Source: Sulfurovum sp. (GTDB lineage: Bacteria; Campylobacterota; Campylobacteria; Campylobacterales; Sulfurovaceae). Taken from it: a stretch of DNA of 64,000 nt. The position numbers and the translations under genes were made by a program. Positions 8,150 to 16,798 of this stretch are shown piece by piece. The stretch lies in the NCBI GenBank assembly GCA_027049035.1, contig JALTVI010000018.1:1-64000 (forward strand). Reading direction: 5' to 3'. The first letter of the stretch is position 1. Each line of letters opens with the position of its first letter. The notes beneath the pieces were generated by a model that was not told where the DNA came from, did no database searches, and was given only the letters and a program-made list of their open reading frames with translations.

Positions 8150-8665
8150 TTATTGTATGAACGCTTTGATCTCATCGACGCTCAATACTCTGCCCGTACT
8201 TTTAACTACCCCGTCGACAACAAGTGCCGGGGTGGTAGTGACACGGTAATTGGCAATTTCCTGCACATCTTCGACCTTGACGACTTTATAGTCACTGCCA
8301 AGCGCTTTGACCGCCTCTTTTGCAGCCTCTTCAAGCGCCTGACACTTCTTACAGCCGGTTCCCAACACTTCTATTGTACCTTTTTTGGTCGCAGAGAACG
8401 AAAATGCACCTGCCCCTTTGGCTACACTCTCCGGTTTGGCAGCAGGCGCAGCACAGCAACTCTCGCTTGTCTCATTTGACGCAGGCGTCGCGCAGCAACC
8501 CGATGCCGGATCGCAGGTACCCATCTTCTTCTCAAGCGGACACCAGTTGACAATGCCGGTGATCAGAGGGAGTACCCCAAGGTAAAACCACACGTTGCCG
8601 CTGTAGACACCATAGCCGATCAGGGCCAAACCCACTGCTATTCTTACGATTCTATTTGTACTCAC
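8150..8665 (-). CDS. DUF2892 membrane anchor fused to a thioredoxin domain
   Basis: 171 residues, starting with GTG at 8665 behind AAGGGG. Residues 1-45 are a DUF2892-type membrane unit (two short hydrophobic helices ending NWCPLEKKMG). Next is a Cys-rich linker (CDPASGCCATP and ESCCAAP, residues 51-73), then a thioredoxin-like redox-active disulfide domain with CKKC at about 105-108 and TTPALVVDG. The linker pairs could bind a soft metal or persulfide and pass it to CKKC. The gene overlaps the rhodanese gene by 14 bases. Confidence 0.82.
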   Translation of the reverse strand: MSTNRIVRIAVGLALIGYGVYSGNVWFYLGVLPLITGIVNWCPLEKKMGTCDPASGCCATPASNETSESCCAAPAAKPESVAKGAGAFSFSATKKGTIEVLGTGCKKCQALEEAAKEAVKALGSDYKVVKVEDVQEIANYRVTTTPALVVDGVVKSTGRVLSVDEIKAFIQ

Positions 8666-9107
8666 GATAACCCCTTATAAATGTTTTCGCCTTGTCGCCT
8701 CTTAGATACTGGGCAACATTTATCAAGCCATCTTTGAGATATTTGACACGATACCCTTTGAGATTGAGGAACATCCGGGCAATATTGGCCCTGTCATTAT
8801 GCGGGCAAACTGTGACAATGAGTTTGTCTTTGTCTAGTTCGTTCAATCGGTTTGGCAGTTCGTTGAGCGGAATGTTTTTGGCAAAGCCCATATGCCACGC
8901 TTCATACTCCTCTTTGAAACGGATATCGATCACCTGCGCCTTGTGCGCGGCGACCAGTTTGAGCATCTCCTCCGTGCCGATCTTCATCGCTTTGCGTGCC
9001 TGATAGTCGAACCCTTTCAGGTAACTGTCGAAAGAGATCGCTTTCGTCTCCTGTGCAAACAACGCTCCCTGACACAGCAGCAAAGCGACTAAAATATTTC
9101 TTTTCAT
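8652..9107 (-). CDS. Periplasmic rhodanese-domain protein
   Basis: 151 residues from the ATG at 9107, preceded by AAGGAGG; upstream in-frame starts lack a site. An N-terminal signal peptide (ILVALLLCQGALFAQ) sends it out of the cytoplasm. A single rhodanese domain follows, with VIDIRFKEEYEAWHMGFAKNIPL and the active loop CPHNDRA, whose Cys could carry persulfide sulfur. The usual loop is CxxGxRS/A; Pro-His-Asn-Asp here is unusual. It is the second gene of the operon, between the permease and the membrane thioredoxin fusion, so sulfur handling in the periplasm is likely. Confidence 0.85.
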   Translation of the reverse strand: MKRNILVALLLCQGALFAQETKAISFDSYLKGFDYQARKAMKIGTEEMLKLVAAHKAQVIDIRFKEEYEAWHMGFAKNIPLNELPNRLNELDKDKLIVTVCPHNDRANIARMFLNLKGYRVKYLKDGLINVAQYLRGDKAKTFIRGYREYK

Positions 9108-9117
9108 CCCGACCTCC

Positions 9118-10065
9118 TTAATTGAGAATAAAATTGAACAGATATCCGATACAGACAATCCCCACCCCGACGATACCGAAGAAGATCGCGATCAGCTTGG
9201 TATGGAGTATCTTTTTGAGGATCATCGCTTCGGGCAGGCTGAGTGCGGTGATCGCCATCATGAAACTCAGCGCCGTACCCATCAGCATCCCTTTTTGTGT
9301 CAGCACCTCGACCAGCGGCATGACACCCGCGGCGTTGGAGTACATCGGGATACCGAGAATGACTGCCAGCGGCACACCGTACCAGTTGTCACCGCCGGCA
9401 TATTTGGCGATGAAGTCCGCCGGTACGTAGCCGTGTATGAACGCCCCCACACCGACACCGACGAGTACATAGAGCCAGATCTTTTTGACAATATCCCAGG
9501 TATACTCCCACGCCTCTTTGGCGCGCGCTTTTGCCGTCATCTTCACCTCGCCCGCTTCAAGCTTCTCATCGATGGGCTTGACGGGGATGAGCACATACTT
9601 CTCAAGGTTGAAACGCCCGATGACAAAGCCTCCGACGATCGCCACAAAAAGTCCGAAGCCGATGTAGATGGCAGTCACTTTCCAGCCAAAGAGGGTAAAG
9701 AGCATCGCAATGGCGATCTCGTTGTTCATCGGGGCGCTGATGAGGTACGAAAAGGTCACCCCCAGCGGGATGCGCGCCTGCAAAAAGCCCAGAAAGAGCG
9801 GAATGGCACTGCACGAACAGAATGGTGTGATGATCCCAAAGAGCGCCGCCAGTACGTTGCCGTAAAGCTCCGACTTGCCCTGCAGATGCGCTCGTACATA
9901 CTCCGTGTTGAAGTGCGTACGCAGGTAGGAGACCACAAAAATGATGACAACAAGCAAAAAGAGGATCTTGACCGTGTCATAAATGAAGAAGTTGACGGTT
10001 TCGTTTACACGACCTGTCAACCCCAGCCAATCGACCGTCAGATGGTCGACAAAACTTTTCCACAT
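9118..10065 (-). CDS. ArsP/YraQ-family permease
   Basis: 315 residues from the ATG at 10065 (AAGGA 8 bases upstream). About eight transmembrane helices with a central cytoplasmic loop (residues about 165-200). The two halves carry the conserved motifs TPFCSCSAIPLF and GIPMYSNAAGVMPLV of the predicted permease family PF03773. In Campylobacter, ArsP of this family exports trivalent organoarsenicals; many other members have no known substrate. It heads the six-gene operon with rhodanese, thioredoxin-like proteins and rubrerythrin, which fits a thiol-reactive substrate. Confidence 0.88.
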   Translation of the reverse strand: MWKSFVDHLTVDWLGLTGRVNETVNFFIYDTVKILFLLVVIIFVVSYLRTHFNTEYVRAHLQGKSELYGNVLAALFGIITPFCSCSAIPLFLGFLQARIPLGVTFSYLISAPMNNEIAIAMLFTLFGWKVTAIYIGFGLFVAIVGGFVIGRFNLEKYVLIPVKPIDEKLEAGEVKMTAKARAKEAWEYTWDIVKKIWLYVLVGVGVGAFIHGYVPADFIAKYAGGDNWYGVPLAVILGIPMYSNAAGVMPLVEVLTQKGMLMGTALSFMMAITALSLPEAMILKKILHTKLIAIFFGIVGVGIVCIGYLFNFILN

Positions 10066-10094
10066 AATAGTTCCTTTTTTAATCAATATAGGAG

Positions 10095-10134
10095 ACTATA
10101 GCAGGTTTTGAAGAATAAATCAAGATATCTTGAT
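10095..10134 (-). promoter_or_regulatory. Promoter with ArsR-type palindrome
   Basis: A perfect 16-bp palindrome ATCAAGATATCTTGAT lies at 10119-10134. It has the ATCAA-N6-TTGAT form bound by ArsR/SmtB repressors. It overlaps a -35-like TTGATT (10118-10123, minus), which is separated by 17 bases from a -10 TATAGT (10095-10100, minus). The arrangement would let a repressor block the operon starting at 10065. No arsR gene is in the window, so the regulator is unknown. Confidence 0.7.
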
Positions 10135-10189
10135 ATATTGTAGTATTTTATGCGCCTAAATGGAAATATCCATCTACGCACATTTCAAA

Positions 10190-10552
10190 TTAGCTCTCAA
10201 AAATATCAAAAGCCGCCTTGGCATTGCCCATCACCGCACTTCCCTGTGCGTGCTTGACGATCTTGACAAGATAGGCAAGCTCCTCTTTGGTGATGCCCAT
10301 CTTTTTAAGCATTTTGGTCTGCTCCTGGATGCACTCTTCGCTTCCGAGCGTAATGGAAGCCGCCAGTGCAATCATCATCGAGGTTTTCGGATCGAACGGG
10401 TTGTTCTCATCTTGAACGCTGAATTTGCTGCTCATCGCCTGCTCTACGAGAAATCTCGGATCGATCGCTTTGGCGCTGTTGAGGCTTTGCGGGAGTGCTC
10501 CCATCTTTTCGACCATCATCGCTTCTACCTGTTCTGGTGTTGGTGCTTGCAT
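10190..10552 (-). CDS. Carboxymuconolactone decarboxylase-like (AhpD-fold) protein
   Basis: 120 residues from the ATG at 10552 (AAAGGA upstream). All-helical; the core (FDPKTSMMIALAASITLGSEECIQEQTKMLKKMGITKEEL) resembles the CMD/AhpD domain. The usual CxxC and nearby His of peroxidase members are not complete (only one Cys, in SEECIQEQ), so alkylhydroperoxidase activity is doubtful. It sits between the RND operon's terminator and the ArsR-type promoter, and has its own palindrome upstream, so it may be a single-gene unit. Confidence 0.7.
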   Translation of the reverse strand: MQAPTPEQVEAMMVEKMGALPQSLNSAKAIDPRFLVEQAMSSKFSVQDENNPFDPKTSMMIALAASITLGSEECIQEQTKMLKKMGITKEELAYLVKIVKHAQGSAVMGNAKAAFDIFES

Positions 10553-10575
10553 TGTAAATCCTTTATATAATACTT

Positions 10576-10596
10576 GATAAAACAAGCTGTTTTATC
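10576..10596. promoter_or_regulatory. 21-bp palindrome upstream of the CMD-like gene
   Basis: Perfect inverted repeat GATAAAACA-AGC-TGTTTTATC, 24 bp before the ATG at 10552. It is placed and sized like a dimeric repressor site, with an AT-rich promoter-like stretch between it and the gene. It could instead be a hairpin in the transcript. The binding protein is unknown. Confidence 0.5.
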
Positions 10597-10620
10597 TTCA
10601 AAACACTCCAAAAGGAGTGC
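10597..10620 (-). terminator. Intrinsic terminator after the RND operon
   Basis: On the minus strand CACTCC-TTTT-GGAGTG (10604-10619) forms a perfect 6-bp stem and is followed by TTTTG. It lies 18 bp after the stop of the DUF4395 gene and would end the operon that starts at 17436. Confidence 0.6.
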
Positions 10621-10637
10621 TTCAAAGAGAGAACAGA

Positions 10638-11381
10638 CTAAAAATCGTCATCATCGTTATTGAAGAAAGCTTCCTCTTCGGCTTTCTCTTTTGCCTTCTG
10701 CATTGCTTCAAGCTGCGCTTTGGTCATAAAGAGCGTTTTCATCTTTTTGACAAACACCGTCCGGTCGGGTAGTTTGGTAAAGTAGGCGTAGATCCCATAG
10801 CCCATAATCAGCACCGTTGCTATCAGAATGACTTTCTGAGCAGGGTCGAACTTTTGAATGGGCTCTTTGATCTTCATCTCGCACACACCGCCGGGACAGT
10901 ACTTGGGATCTTTACGTTTGATCCACTCGAATATCTTGCACCCAAGACAGATGGAGAATGCCGATTCGAAAAAGAGCAACGCCATACATATCAGACATAC
11001 AAGCACCTTGATGGGGTTTGGCTCGAAGTGTATGACCAGATAGTAGAACATCGGCCATGCCAGAATGAACCCCAGTGCCCACGCAAAACGCTTCTGTGCC
11101 GCGCCGACATATTCGGGCTTCTGGTTCTGTACGAAAAAGCGCCCCAGCATCAGGCTTGGCGCATACCGCGGCTGGATGATACGTATCGTAAAATCAATGG
11201 CAAAAAAGGTGACAAAGTACTTTGAAAAGGTGGCAGTACCCAGCATAATGCCGTTCATCAGTCCCAAAAAGGCACCCACAAACAGTATCGCAGCCGCCGC
11301 GCGCGCCTCTCTCTCGTTGAGTACCCGCACTTCATATCCGGGTACCTTTTCTCCGTAAGCAAAAAATTCTTTCCAGTTCAC
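10638..11381 (-). CDS. DUF4395 membrane protein
   Basis: 247 residues, GTG start at 11381 after TAGGAGGAG. The N-terminal part has NEREARAAAAILFVGAFLGL, a basic loop with a Pro-rich turn (IIQPRYAPSLMLGRFF), PKRFA-like AQKRFAWALGF, and later ICLGCKIFEWI, all matching DUF4395. Four or five helices are followed by a helix near residue 185 and a Glu/Lys-rich tail ending DDDDF. DUF4395 proteins often sit beside thiosulfate, redox or efflux genes; the biochemical role is unknown. It lies 12 bp after the RND pump gene and is probably the last gene of that operon. Confidence 0.75.
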   Translation of the reverse strand: MNWKEFFAYGEKVPGYEVRVLNEREARAAAAILFVGAFLGLMNGIMLGTATFSKYFVTFFAIDFTIRIIQPRYAPSLMLGRFFVQNQKPEYVGAAQKRFAWALGFILAWPMFYYLVIHFEPNPIKVLVCLICMALLFFESAFSICLGCKIFEWIKRKDPKYCPGGVCEMKIKEPIQKFDPAQKVILIATVLIMGYGIYAYFTKLPDRTVFVKKMKTLFMTKAQLEAMQKAKEKAEEEAFFNNDDDDF

Positions 11382-11393
11382 TGCAATCTCCTC

Positions 11394-14300
11394 CTACGAC
11401 TCTATGGCTTCTTCCACTTTCTCAAGCAGATTTGTCTTTTTATTGCCGCTATCGAAGATATACGCATACATCGGTACATAGACCAGTGTCAGCAGCGTAC
11501 CGACCAGCAGACCGCCGATGGCGACATCGGCAAGTGGGCTGAGGCGCTCCAGCCCGACTGCCTGCTCCAGCGCAATGGGGATCATACCGGCAATCGTACC
11601 AAACGCCGTCATCATCACCGGACGGAAACGTACGCGCACCGCCTCCTGCGCGCTCTCGAACGGACTTTCGCCCTGTTCACGGTAGGACTGGTAGAAGTCA
11701 ATGAGCAGTACGGCGTTTTTGATGATGATACCAAAGAGCAGCAGTATCCCCAAAAGGCTTGGCATACAGCTTGGTTTGTCAAAGAGGAGCATTCCCCATG
11801 CCGCGCCGATCAGTGAAAGCGGCAGTACCAGAATCATAATGAACGCCAGTCTGACCGATCGGTAGATGGCAATCAGCGTCATGATCAGAATGATAACCCC
11901 AAGCCCGATGGCTTTGAGCATCCGTTTGAAGCTGTCATGGATCTGTGCGATATCCCCGGTCTGATCAATCTGAATGTCGCTGATGTTGGCATCTTTGAGT
12001 GCGGCGACGGTATCGTCGGTCAGATGTGTCACCGGACGTTTGGCACGATAGCCGTTGACATCGACACTATAGAGCATCTTGTCACGCTCGATCTTCGCAA
12101 AGGTCATGTGACGCTTGAGCGTCGCCACCTGAGAGAGCGGTATTTCGCCACTTGGGGTGGTGATGGGCAGAAGCCTCAGTGTTTCGATGTTCTCGGAGAA
12201 CTTCCCTTTGAGATAGAGTCTGACCACCTGTGTGTTCATCGACTGGAAGTCGGCGTTGAGCCCCACCACCTGCCCTTTGATCGGCAGCTGCATCGCGATC
12301 TGATACGGGGTAATGCCGTAGCTGAGTGCTTTGTTCTCGTCAATGTCCATCTCCACTTCCATAAAGTCCTTGTCCCAGCTGGTACTGACCGATGTCAGCC
12401 CCTTGACATCCGCCATCGCTTTTGCCACTTCATGCGCCTTGTCCGGCAGCGTATCGACATAGGGAGAACTGAGCCGTGTATCGACGGTTGCTTTGATGGA
12501 GGAGAGTGCCGTCGCACCAAAGTCAAAGACATCGTTGCGCTTGAGCCCCTCCAGATGGGAGAGCTTGTCGCGGATAATATCTTCAAGCTGCCACATCGTC
12601 TTGTCACGTTTGAAGCGGTTGACCGCATTGATGGTAATGGTCGCTTCAGCCGGCAGGTTTCCCGAACCGAGGCTGAGTACCCCCGGCTCGGTACCGAATG
12701 CCACCGAACTCATCTTCACCCACTTCTGTTTGTCCAGCCAGTTGAGGAACGGCTGAATTTTACGCTCGGCACTCTCGACCGTTTCATTGGAACTGAAAGC
12801 GATCTGCGCTTTGATGATCCCGGTATCCATCGGCGGCATCGCATCCTTGCCGATGGTCGGCATGATATTCTTCATACTCATCACCAGAATCATAATGACA
12901 CCCATCGTCAGCACCATACGTCTGGCAAACCAGAACTTCCCGTTGGAGAAGCGGATAATCCCCTCATAGGGGCCGACCAGTTTTCCGATGGTATGCTGAT
13001 AGAACCACTCGAACCATCCCTCTACCTTTGTCTTGCCGACCCCGTTGCGGTAGAGCCACCTGGAGAGCAGCGGAATGAACGTAATAGAGAGGAACCAGCT
13101 TACCAGCAGCGCAATAATGAGCGTCTCGATGAGCGGTTTGAAGATCTTTTCTGGAAATCCTCCAATGAACATCAGCGGAAAGAGAATCGCAATAGTCGCG
13201 ATGGTACCTGCAAAGACCGGGCTGAGTACCTCTTTGGTGCCTTTGGTGATGGCATCTTCGAGCTTCTCATACCCCTCGGTCAGGTGCCGTTCGATGTTCT
13301 CCAGTACCACGACCGCATCATCGGTAAGCATCCCCAGTGCAAGGATGATCGCCGTATAGATGACGATGTTGAGCTCGCCTCCGGTCAGCCAGATGATCGC
13401 CATGGTCGAAAAGAAGACCATCGGGATGGAGAGTCCCGCCGCCACAATGGCACGGAAGTTCCCGAGGAAGATCATAATGACAAGCAGGGTATAGATAACC
13501 GCGTCACGCAGTGCTTCGAGCATGTTATCGTTGGCCTGTTCGATGAGGTCACGCTGAGTATCGGAAATTTCAAAACGGATGTTCGGATACTCCGCTGCAA
13601 GCCGTTTCATCTCCTTACGCGCGGCTTTTGAAACGTCAAGCACGCTACCGCCCGGTGCCCGCTGTACGGCAAGGGCAATGGCGTCCTTGCCGTTACCGAT
13701 GTAGCCGCTGGTGCGTTTCTGGTAGCTCCACTTCACGTCGGCAATATCGCTCAGGCGGACATTTGGCATAATCTGAAGCTGTTTGAGCTTTTCTATGTTG
13801 TCTTTCTCACCATAGAAAGTGACCGTATAGAAGTCGTTCTTGCCTTTGATGAACCCAATGGGCATATCGCGGTTGAGCGTGCCGATAGCCTTGGCGATAT
13901 TTTCAAAGTTGACATGGTACTTCTTGGCTTTGAACGGATCCACTTCGATGTTGATGGCACTCTGATATCCGCCGAATACTTCGACATTGCCTATGGCGGG
14001 GTTGCTCAGCAGGTGCGGTTTGATGAAACTGTCGGCAACCTTGCGGATATCGGCAAGGGAGACGGAGCTGTTTTTGGGGCTGAGAGAAATGATATCCACC
14101 GGCAGCGTAAAGTCCCCTGCCGTATAGACAGCCGGATTGGTTCCTTTGGGCAGTTTGGCTTTGACAATGGAGAGTGCGTTGGCCACATCGACCGCTGCGG
14201 CGTTGAGCCCCTTTTTGTAGTCAAAGTCCGCCTTGACAATGGAGTAGTTTGCCACATTGACCGAACTGACGTCCGTTACCAGCCCCAGACGGGCAATCTC

Positions 14301-14501
14301 CTCCTCGATGGGTTTGGAGACCGTGGAGGCTACCACCTGTGCCGTTGCACCCGGAACATTGGTAATCACAATCACCTGCGGCGGGTTGGCATCGGGAAAA
14401 AGGTTCTTTGGCAATGTAACAAGGGCAATGATCCCCATAATGAAAAAGGCCGCTATGATCGAATAGAGCAGATAGGGCCGTTTATAGAAAAAGGAAAACA
14501 T
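11394..14501 (-). CDS. RND efflux pump inner-membrane subunit
   Basis: 1035 residues, the full length of AcrB/MexB-type pumps. Twelve transmembrane helices lie in two groups with two large periplasmic domains. Helix 4 region reads LALGMLTDDAVVVLENIERHL, containing the paired Asp residues of proton relay (DD). The pump takes substrates from membrane or periplasm using the proton gradient and passes them through the fusion protein (14505-15518) to TolC (15515-16798). Sequence does not reveal the substrate; the helix-4 motif is closer to multidrug (HAE) than to metal (HME) pumps. Three bases separate it from the fusion-protein gene. Confidence 0.93.
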   Translation of the reverse strand: MFSFFYKRPYLLYSIIAAFFIMGIIALVTLPKNLFPDANPPQVIVITNVPGATAQVVASTVSKPIEEEIARLGLVTDVSSVNVANYSIVKADFDYKKGLNAAAVDVANALSIVKAKLPKGTNPAVYTAGDFTLPVDIISLSPKNSSVSLADIRKVADSFIKPHLLSNPAIGNVEVFGGYQSAINIEVDPFKAKKYHVNFENIAKAIGTLNRDMPIGFIKGKNDFYTVTFYGEKDNIEKLKQLQIMPNVRLSDIADVKWSYQKRTSGYIGNGKDAIALAVQRAPGGSVLDVSKAARKEMKRLAAEYPNIRFEISDTQRDLIEQANDNMLEALRDAVIYTLLVIMIFLGNFRAIVAAGLSIPMVFFSTMAIIWLTGGELNIVIYTAIILALGMLTDDAVVVLENIERHLTEGYEKLEDAITKGTKEVLSPVFAGTIATIAILFPLMFIGGFPEKIFKPLIETLIIALLVSWFLSITFIPLLSRWLYRNGVGKTKVEGWFEWFYQHTIGKLVGPYEGIIRFSNGKFWFARRMVLTMGVIMILVMSMKNIMPTIGKDAMPPMDTGIIKAQIAFSSNETVESAERKIQPFLNWLDKQKWVKMSSVAFGTEPGVLSLGSGNLPAEATITINAVNRFKRDKTMWQLEDIIRDKLSHLEGLKRNDVFDFGATALSSIKATVDTRLSSPYVDTLPDKAHEVAKAMADVKGLTSVSTSWDKDFMEVEMDIDENKALSYGITPYQIAMQLPIKGQVVGLNADFQSMNTQVVRLYLKGKFSENIETLRLLPITTPSGEIPLSQVATLKRHMTFAKIERDKMLYSVDVNGYRAKRPVTHLTDDTVAALKDANISDIQIDQTGDIAQIHDSFKRMLKAIGLGVIILIMTLIAIYRSVRLAFIMILVLPLSLIGAAWGMLLFDKPSCMPSLLGILLLFGIIIKNAVLLIDFYQSYREQGESPFESAQEAVRVRFRPVMMTAFGTIAGMIPIALEQAVGLERLSPLADVAIGGLLVGTLLTLVYVPMYAYIFDSGNKKTNLLEKVEEAIES

Positions 14502-14504
14502 CCG

Positions 14505-15518
14505 CTACTCCTTGACCTTGAGCGCATAACCGCTGGTGAGCTTGAGCAGAATGTCCGGTTTGGCGACGATGAGCTTTTTGCCCTCAAGCGGCTCCTTGAC
14601 AACCACACCCTGCTCGCCAGACTGAACAATGTGTACCGGGATAGCCTTGGCATGGTTCTTTTCAGCTTCCAGTACGAATGTCCTGCCATTACGGTCAAGC
14701 AGTCCATCAAAGGGCAGCATTACCGCACTGTCGGCTTCAAAGACCACTACATTCACCTCTACGCGTTCACCGCTGCTGAGCCCCTGAATGTCGTTGACGA
14801 ACGCTTTGTACTCTTTCAGCCCGCGCAGCGTGCTGCCAAGCGGATGGAGCACATACTCCTTTCCTGCGAAAAAGACCGCTTTGGGGGTAATGTCCTGCGG
14901 TGTGCGTACCAGCAGACTGAAGCCTGTATCGGCACTGATCTGCAGCAGCGGTTTGCCCGGCATCGTCACATCGCCCACTGCCGCCATCGTTTTGGCTACC
15001 GTACCGTCGATAGGAGAAGTAATAGTGGCGTAGCTGAGCTGGTTCTGGGCCGCCTTGAGTTTGGCTCTGAGTGACGCGATCTGCGACTGCTCCTTTTGCA
15101 ACTGCTCGATGGAAGCCCCTTTGACCCTGTAGAGTGCCTTGGTACGGGCATGGCTTTTGAGCGCATTGGCAAGTGAGACTTTCAGCGCTTCGATGTTGGC
15201 GGTAAGGTCTGTCGTATCGAGCGTTGCGACCACCTGCCCCTTCTTCACCAGTGTGCCGCTTTTGACAATCTGCTCCACACGCGAAGCGATGCGTGAAGAG
15301 AGTGTCACATCCTTCTCGTTGTGCGCTTCCGCCAGGTAAGGCAGCGTCAGTTTCACCACACCCTTTTTGGGCACCATACTCTTTACGACAATCGGATAGA
15401 CCTTCGCAGGCACTTCGTTCGCTTCCTGCGCACGCTTGGCTTTTACCAGACGCACACCGCCGATTACAAGCACGGCAACGACTGCCAGTGCGATACCTAT
15501 TTTCAACCCTTTTTTCAT
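14505..15518 (-). CDS. RND membrane fusion protein
   Basis: 337 residues. An N-terminal membrane anchor (IGIALAVVAVLVIGGVRLV) is followed by a beta-barrel strand, a lipoyl half motif (RIASRVEQIVKSGTLVKKGQVVATLD), an alpha hairpin (about 95-155), the second lipoyl half (ATITSPIDGTVAKTMAAVGD) and C-terminal barrel and membrane-proximal regions. This is the standard AcrA/MexA order. It bridges the RND pump and the TolC channel in the periplasm. Its ATG overlaps the stop of the TolC gene by 4 bases. Confidence 0.93.
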   Translation of the reverse strand: MKKGLKIGIALAVVAVLVIGGVRLVKAKRAQEANEVPAKVYPIVVKSMVPKKGVVKLTLPYLAEAHNEKDVTLSSRIASRVEQIVKSGTLVKKGQVVATLDTTDLTANIEALKVSLANALKSHARTKALYRVKGASIEQLQKEQSQIASLRAKLKAAQNQLSYATITSPIDGTVAKTMAAVGDVTMPGKPLLQISADTGFSLLVRTPQDITPKAVFFAGKEYVLHPLGSTLRGLKEYKAFVNDIQGLSSGERVEVNVVVFEADSAVMLPFDGLLDRNGRTFVLEAEKNHAKAIPVHIVQSGEQGVVVKEPLEGKKLIVAKPDILLKLTSGYALKVKE

Positions 15519-16798
15519 TTCACAATCCTTTTCATGTCATTTCCGTAAATTACCGCCAGCTGCGCGATATCCTGCCACTGCTTGGCCTGAAAGCTGTAGA
15601 GGTTCGCCCTGGCATTGGCCAGCGCATCCTCGTAACGCAGATACTCCTCTTCGGTGATGTTCCCGTTGGCAAAGGAGACCTTGGCGATCTTGAGCAGTTT
15701 CTGCTGGTTTGAAACACTCCTCTTCGCCAGCGTGATGGAGCGTCTGAGCAGCCCGATCTCACGTGCAAGCTGTGATGCCTGCACCGTAAGGGCGTGTCTG
15801 GTCTTCTCATACTCCGTCTTCTCCTGCAGGTAGGCTACCTTCGCCTCTTCGGAAGCCGTGCTTATGCTGTGATCGAAAATGGGCATATTCAGATAGATGC
15901 CTGCCGAACCGAACCCCTCATGCAGACGGTTGCCGTTGTTGTAGGCATCCCCCTGTGAGAAGCTATAGCTGCCTTTGGTCACGACGCTTGGCAGGTAGGC
16001 CTCATCGGCAGCCTTCATCCCTTTTTTGCTCGCTTCCACTCTGGCACTCAGCGGCTTGAGGGCGAATATCTCCCCTCTTTGCACGTTACGCTTCAAACGC
16101 AGCGGCACGCTGTGTGTCAAATGTACCCCTGTCAGCGTCTCTATTTTGGATGTCAGCAGGTTGATGTTCTGGTCGATGTTGTTGAGGGAAATCTCCAGTT
16201 CGTTGATGTGGCTGTTAAGCACAAAAAGCGCGCTCTGGGGTGCTCTACCCTCTTTGACCTTCATCTTCGTACTCACCATTGTCTGCAGAATGGAACGCTT
16301 CTTGGCTCTGAGCGCGGTTTTAAGTGCCTCAAGATAGCGCAGCTGGGCGACGCTTCCCACGACCACCGCTTCACGCTGAATGAGCGAAAGCTTCTGCTTT
16401 TCACGCGCGGCAAGATTGAGAAAGCGCGCCTTCTCTTTGAGGGTGAAGATCGACTTGATGAAGATGGGCCAGGTAAAGGAGGCCCCCTCGCGCATAATCT
16501 GCTTACTGAACGGCTGCCCGATCTCCTGATTTTTGACCATACCTATCAACTCGTTTGGCGGTACGGGCATCATCCCGTTTGGAGAGTTGTATATCTCATA
16601 GCCAAGATGGAGGTTCGCACTCGGCAGCAGTTTGTCACCGATGGCCTGCTCGCCAAGCGCACTCTTTTGAATCGCCAGCATATCGAGCCTGTTCTCCGGT
16701 CTCTTTTCAAGCGCATTGAGCAGCGTGGTGATGTTTGTCGCATAGAGAGTGCTGGAGAGCAGCAGCGTCACTCCTATGGTCGTGAGGGTCTTTTTCAT
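15515..16798 (-). CDS. TolC-family outer-membrane channel of the RND operon
   Basis: 427 residues. A signal peptide (MKKTLTTIGVTLLLSSTLYA) precedes two repeated halves of long helices and short strands: RPENRLDMLAIQKSALGEQ in the first, and RVEASKKGMKAADEAYLPSV in the second. The latter is typical of outer-membrane factors. It should form the trimeric exit duct for the pump encoded next to it. It is a different gene from the TolC fragment at 1-433. It overlaps both neighbours by 4 bases. Confidence 0.92.
   Translation of the reverse strand: MKKTLTTIGVTLLLSSTLYATNITTLLNALEKRPENRLDMLAIQKSALGEQAIGDKLLPSANLHLGYEIYNSPNGMMPVPPNELIGMVKNQEIGQPFSKQIMREGASFTWPIFIKSIFTLKEKARFLNLAAREKQKLSLIQREAVVVGSVAQLRYLEALKTALRAKKRSILQTMVSTKMKVKEGRAPQSALFVLNSHINELEISLNNIDQNINLLTSKIETLTGVHLTHSVPLRLKRNVQRGEIFALKPLSARVEASKKGMKAADEAYLPSVVTKGSYSFSQGDAYNNGNRLHEGFGSAGIYLNMPIFDHSISTASEEAKVAYLQEKTEYEKTRHALTVQASQLAREIGLLRRSITLAKRSVSNQQKLLKIAKVSFANGNITEEEYLRYEDALANARANLYSFQAKQWQDIAQLAVIYGNDMKRIVK

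Noticed and set aside
11937-13631. 564-codon open frame on the plus strand
   Set aside because: Antisense to the RND pump gene, which has clear motifs over its full length; the frame is a by-product of its codon use.
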